DNA of 64,000 bases from NCBI RefSeq assembly GCF_019039105.1, contig NZ_JAHPIV010000013.1, positions 1-64,000 of the forward strand. The letters are read 5' to 3'. Made by a program: the position numbers and the translations under genes. Shown one piece after another: positions 61,460 to 64,000 of the stretch. The notes beneath the pieces are model-generated. The model did not search any database, was not told the DNA's origin, and saw only the letters and a list, made by a program, of their open reading frames with translations. Positions within the stretch are counted from its first letter, which is position 1. Each line of letters begins with the position of its first letter. Source of the stretch: Desertibacillus haloalkaliphilus. GTDB taxonomy: Bacteria; Bacillota; Bacilli; Bacillales; KJ1-10-99.

Positions 61460-62032
61460 TTATTTTGCGAAAACGTGATTTCCAATACGGATGGTCTCTT
61501 GACGTTGAGCATTCCAGTGGTTTGTTGCCGTTTCTGGATTATAGAAGAACAATGAACCATTACCAAGCCCTTGAAAAGCTAAAGCTTCATTAACCGCTCG
61601 TTTCGCCGACTCAGTTGCTGGTTGATTAATGGTCCCGTTAGACACAGGGGTAAACTGTCGGTCTTCATAAATAACCCCACGGATTGAATTTGGAAATTCA
61701 TCACTTTTTACTCGATTCAATACAACAGTCGCAACAGCTACTTGCCCCGCGTAAGGTTCTCCCTTCGCTTCAGCAGTAACGAGTTGTGCTAATAATTGTT
61801 TTTCATCATCTGTAATCGTAACAGGGATAACCAAGCTCTCACCAATATCTAAATGATCTTCAATTTTATTATTTAATTCTTTTAATTCATTCATCGAAAC
61901 CCCGTATTGATTTGCCACAATCCATAACGATTCACCTGCTTGTGTATCGTGTACAGTTGATGCTTCTGCACCCTCATGTCCAATAAAAATTACTGACAGA
62001 GCCAATGTCATTGTCATCATTAATTTACGCAT
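61460..62032 (-). CDS. LysM-containing cell wall hydrolase, SleB/CwlJ type (YkvT-like)
   Basis: A 190-residue secreted protein: signal peptide (LMMTMTLALSVIFIGHEGAE), one LysM repeat (THDTQAGESLWIVANQYGVS-like at residues 28-47), and a Hydrolase_2 (CwlJ/SleB) domain starting ITDDEKQLLAQLVTAEAKGE, with the catalytic glutamate in TAEAKGEPYAGQVAVATVVL, NRVKSDEFPNSIRGVIY and a C-terminal GNHVFA. The domain is a lytic transglycosylase/amidase of spore cortex peptidoglycan. It resembles YkvT of B. subtilis. Start ATG follows CATAGGAGGTAATAGA. Confidence 0.88.
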   Translation of the reverse strand: MRKLMMTMTLALSVIFIGHEGAEASTVHDTQAGESLWIVANQYGVSMNELKELNNKIEDHLDIGESLVIPVTITDDEKQLLAQLVTAEAKGEPYAGQVAVATVVLNRVKSDEFPNSIRGVIYEDRQFTPVSNGTINQPATESAKRAVNEALAFQGLGNGSLFFYNPETATNHWNAQRQETIRIGNHVFAK

Positions 62033-62195
62033 TCTATTACCTCCTATGAATCAACCATTTGCTATATATCGATAGCATGTGTACAAGACTAACAGGTTCA
62101 TAGAATTGATTCATTAGGCGGTCGTTGGTTTAGCCTCCAGTATTTAGGGAACAAACAAAGAACAAGCTCTCTTCATATGAATGTTCATATACAAA

Positions 62196-62239
62196 AAAAC
62201 GAGCAAGAGTTGCTACTGAAAGCATCTCTTACCCGTTTT
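62196..62239 (-). terminator. Terminator of the ferritin gene
   Basis: AAAACGAGCAAGAG / CTCTTACCCGTTTT with two mismatches, 29 bp past the ferritin stop, followed by TTTTTTG on the minus strand. Confidence 0.7.
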
Positions 62240-62267
62240 TACTAGCTTATCATTCACTAGTTACTTC

Positions 62268-62777
62268 CTATTCATTTCCACCTGGTGTGAATGTACGTTT
62301 TGAGAATTCATCATCAAGCATAAACAACGCATGTTTATCATTTTCAACCAACTTCAATTTGTCGATAATCGTATCGAACATGGCCTCTTCCTCGACCTGC
62401 TCATCTAAGAAAAACTTCAAAAATTGAATCGTTGCATGCTCGCGTTCGTCCATTGCAATATCGGATAGCTTATAAATCCTTTCCGTTACCATTCGTTCAT
62501 GCTCATAGCCATGCTTATACACATCAAGAATGGAATCGAACTCATTTTTTGGCGTGTCATAACCTGTAATCGTCGCTCTCTTGCCACGATCATTAATATA
62601 GTTATAAAATTTCATTGCATGAAAGCGTTCTTCCTCTGCTTGAACTAAGAAGAAGTTAGCAAAGCCATCAAGACTTTGGTCCGAACACCAGGCTGCCATT
62701 GCCATATATGTATGAGCTGACTCAAACTCAAAGTTCATTTGTTCATTTAATGCCTCTAATAATTTATCACTTAACAT
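62268..62777 (-). CDS. ftnA: Bacterial ferritin
   Basis: The 169-residue protein is a non-haem ferritin. Diiron site residues are visible: Glu in QMNFEFESAHTYMAMAAWCS (about residue 17), ExxH in QAEEERFHAMKFYNYINDRG (about 50-53), a glutamate in FDSILDVYKHGYEHERMV and the C-terminal Glu/Gln in FLDEQVEEEAMFD (about 127-130). It oxidises Fe(II) and stores iron in a 24-subunit shell. Start follows AAATGGAGGTTACTAT. No Fur box was identified by eye in the leader. Confidence 0.92.
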   Translation of the reverse strand: MLSDKLLEALNEQMNFEFESAHTYMAMAAWCSDQSLDGFANFFLVQAEEERFHAMKFYNYINDRGKRATITGYDTPKNEFDSILDVYKHGYEHERMVTERIYKLSDIAMDEREHATIQFLKFFLDEQVEEEAMFDTIIDKLKLVENDKHALFMLDDEFSKRTFTPGGNE

Positions 62778-62969
62778 ATAGTAACCTCCATTTATTTAAT
62801 ACAAACTCATTACCTATTATAACAGTAAATATTCCCAATGATAAAATGAAATGTAAACAATGATAACTTTTCTAAACTCTTTTTAATGAAAGGATCGCAT
62901 ATCATTATACTACCACTGTCTTTGACTAGTTATTCCAACAAGATACCTATTACAATTTTTTAACAAACA

Positions 62970-62998
62970 AACACGAGGCCGCTATACGGCCTCGTGTT
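62970..62998 (-). terminator. Terminator overlapping the UPF0316 stop codon
   Basis: AACACGAGGCCG / CGGCCTCGTGTT is a perfect 12-bp stem whose 5-nt loop contains the TAG stop codon of the gene at 62982-63560. A T-rich tail follows on the minus strand. Confidence 0.85.
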
Positions 62999-63560
62999 TG
63001 TTTGCTTCTTCTTTCCTTCTTTTCTTCTTTAAGAAAAGTTCTCTTCGTTTTTTCATCGCTTTGGTAATGTATCCACCTTTAAAACTCCGTGGTTCATACG
63101 AAGCGACAAAAGCAGATGGCTCATAATCACTAATAATACGGTAAAATTCCTTTTCACGATCACGCCTTGCCGTACAATCTAAGCGGTATCGCATCGAATT
63201 CATACCCTCAACTTCACTCGTTGAAACACTGAATCCTACTTCTCGAAGACGATTAATCAACTCAACATTTTTATGTGGAATGTTAGCTTCAATGGTTACA
63301 TAGCCAATCGCTAATTTCTCCTCTAACATCCCCCCTAGGTAAACCCCAAGTCCGAAGCCTAACGCATAAGCAACCATATTCATATAATTCGATAAATCAC
63401 TAAAGACAAGCCCTAAGGCACCTACATATATAATACCTTCCAACATTCCCATCGCAGAAGCTTGGGTTTTCATACCTTTTACGACAAGGATTGTTCGAAG
63501 AGTCAAGACAGGGACTAACGCTAACTGAGCAACAAAGATAATGAACGCCTGTAACATCAC
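62982..63560 (-). CDS. UPF0316/DUF5698 membrane protein (YebE-like)
   Basis: A 192-residue protein with three N-terminal membrane helices ([37 protein letters not shown] and [20 protein letters not shown]) and a C-terminal ferredoxin-like DUF2179 domain ([20 protein letters not shown]). It belongs to UPF0316, represented by YebE in B. subtilis; function unknown. The C-terminus is strongly basic. The start is a GTG/ATG pair behind AAAGGAGGATGA. A terminator stem covers the end of the coding sequence. Confidence 0.85.
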   Translation of the reverse strand: MMLQAFIIFVAQLALVPVLTLRTILVVKGMKTQASAMGMLEGIIYVGALGLVFSDLSNYMNMVAYALGFGLGVYLGGMLEEKLAIGYVTIEANIPHKNVELINRLREVGFSVSTSEVEGMNSMRYRLDCTARRDREKEFYRIISDYEPSAFVASYEPRSFKGGYITKAMKKRRELFLKKKRRKEEANKHEAV

Positions 63561-63727
63561 TCATCCTCCTTTACATCAAATAAACCTAGATAAGTGTAAC
63601 AGAAATTCATCAGGAACATAACTATATTAAAAAAATTTTCCCTATTGACATTCTAGTTACTCTTCTTATGATACCCTGTCTCTCACTCAAGCAAACATGT
63701 TACTGGATGATTTCTGATTATGATTGT

Positions 63728-64000
63728 CTACAACGCCGAAAACTCATCAACTAATCCTCCAAACGTTGAAAGCGCCTGCTCAATCGGTTCTGGTTTGGTC
63801 AGATCAACACCTGTTGCACGTAATAAATTTAATGGGGTATCTGCGCTTCCACTTTTCAAAAATGTGAGATAAGCATTTAACGTTTGCTGATCCCCTGTTA
63901 ATAATTGGTCAGCTAAATGAATCGCCGCTGCATAACCAGTCGCATACTTGTACACATAGAATGGGCGATAGAAATGTGGGATCCGTGACCAGCCAAATTT
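63728..64000 (-). CDS. pepF: Oligoendopeptidase F, C-terminal part (gene continues beyond window)
   Basis: The visible frame runs in from the right edge as KFGWSRIPHFYRPFYVYKYA, then TGYAAAIHLADQLLTG and ends LSTFGGLVDEFSAL. FxRPFYVYxYATGxxAA is the hallmark of the C-terminal region of M3-family oligoendopeptidase F, which cleaves oligopeptides in the cytoplasm. About 90 codons are inside; the HExxH zinc site and the start lie outside. Partial gene cut only by the window edge. Confidence 0.9.
   Translation of the reverse strand, partial: KFGWSRIPHFYRPFYVYKYATGYAAAIHLADQLLTGDQQTLNAYLTFLKSGSADTPLNLLRATGVDLTKPEPIEQALSTFGGLVDEFSAL

Overview
The window looks like a chromosome segment of a low-GC, endospore-forming Bacillaceae bacterium. 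The evidence is AGGAGG-type ribosome binding sites, a complete gerPABCDEF operon, spoVIF, CotF-like coat proteins, a SleL-type cortex glycosidase, a YkvU/SpoVB-type flippase and the short-Q-loop type of cytochrome bd oxidase with CydS. The futalosine (mqnB/mqnD) menaquinone route is reported in some alkaliphilic Bacillus relatives and not in B. subtilis, which hints at the halodurans-like branch; that placement is inference. About nine in ten genes lie on the minus strand, so the fork probably runs right to left here. I saw no rRNA, tRNA, CRISPR or prophage.

Layout. 1-8.7 kb: the end of an IS3-type element, an MBL hydrolase, a methyltransferase, a D-xylonate dehydratase with a cre site, a four-gene CotF-like (yraD-G-like) cluster, an alpha/beta hydrolase, fumC and a DUF421 protein. 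8.8-15.6 kb: cydA-cydB with a 27-residue cydS, a HesB-like gene read through an in-frame TGA, and the fruR-fruK-fruA operon. 15.7-22 kb: glutathione peroxidase, a phosphodiester glycosidase pair, a CHY zinc protein, a DAO-type oxidase and gerPABCDEF. 22-35.3 kb is a catabolic island: acyl-CoA ligase, MDR oxidoreductase, a decayed comB, two acyl-CoA dehydrogenases, 3-hydroxyacyl-CoA dehydrogenase, a TRAP transporter and a sigma-54 enhancer-binding regulator, with a recognisable -24/-12 promoter in front of the dehydrogenase operon. 35.4-45 kb: NlpC/P60-SLH protein, spoVIF, a cyclic-nucleotide-domain/CPBP fusion, mqnB-mqnD, an frnE-like gene broken by TAA, PBP4-type peptidase, 3-methyladenine glycosylase and a flippase. 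45-64 kb: a half-length thioredoxin-reductase-like flavoprotein, a BMP-binding-protein/histidine-kinase pair, MATE pump, CAP lipoprotein, sleL, an FNR-box-controlled nitrate transporter, ilvE, a Suv3-like helicase, DUF421, pfkA, a cell wall hydrolase, ferritin, a UPF0316 protein and the 3' end of pepF.

How the parts fit. The TRAP carrier, acyl-CoA ligase and dehydrogenases plausibly import, activate and beta-oxidise an organic acid, under sigma-54 and CcpA control. The bd oxidase, nitrate transporter and futalosine genes concern quinone-linked respiration at low oxygen. The spore genes (cotF-like cluster, gerP, spoVIF, sleL, the SleB-type hydrolase) are spread among housekeeping genes, as is usual in Bacillaceae.

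The most interesting signal is the HesB/IscA-like gene at 11566-11838. Its only internal stop is a TGA exactly where the family has its conserved cysteine. It is followed at the right distance by a stem-loop with G residues in the apical loop, as expected for a bacterial SECIS element. It may be a selenoprotein.
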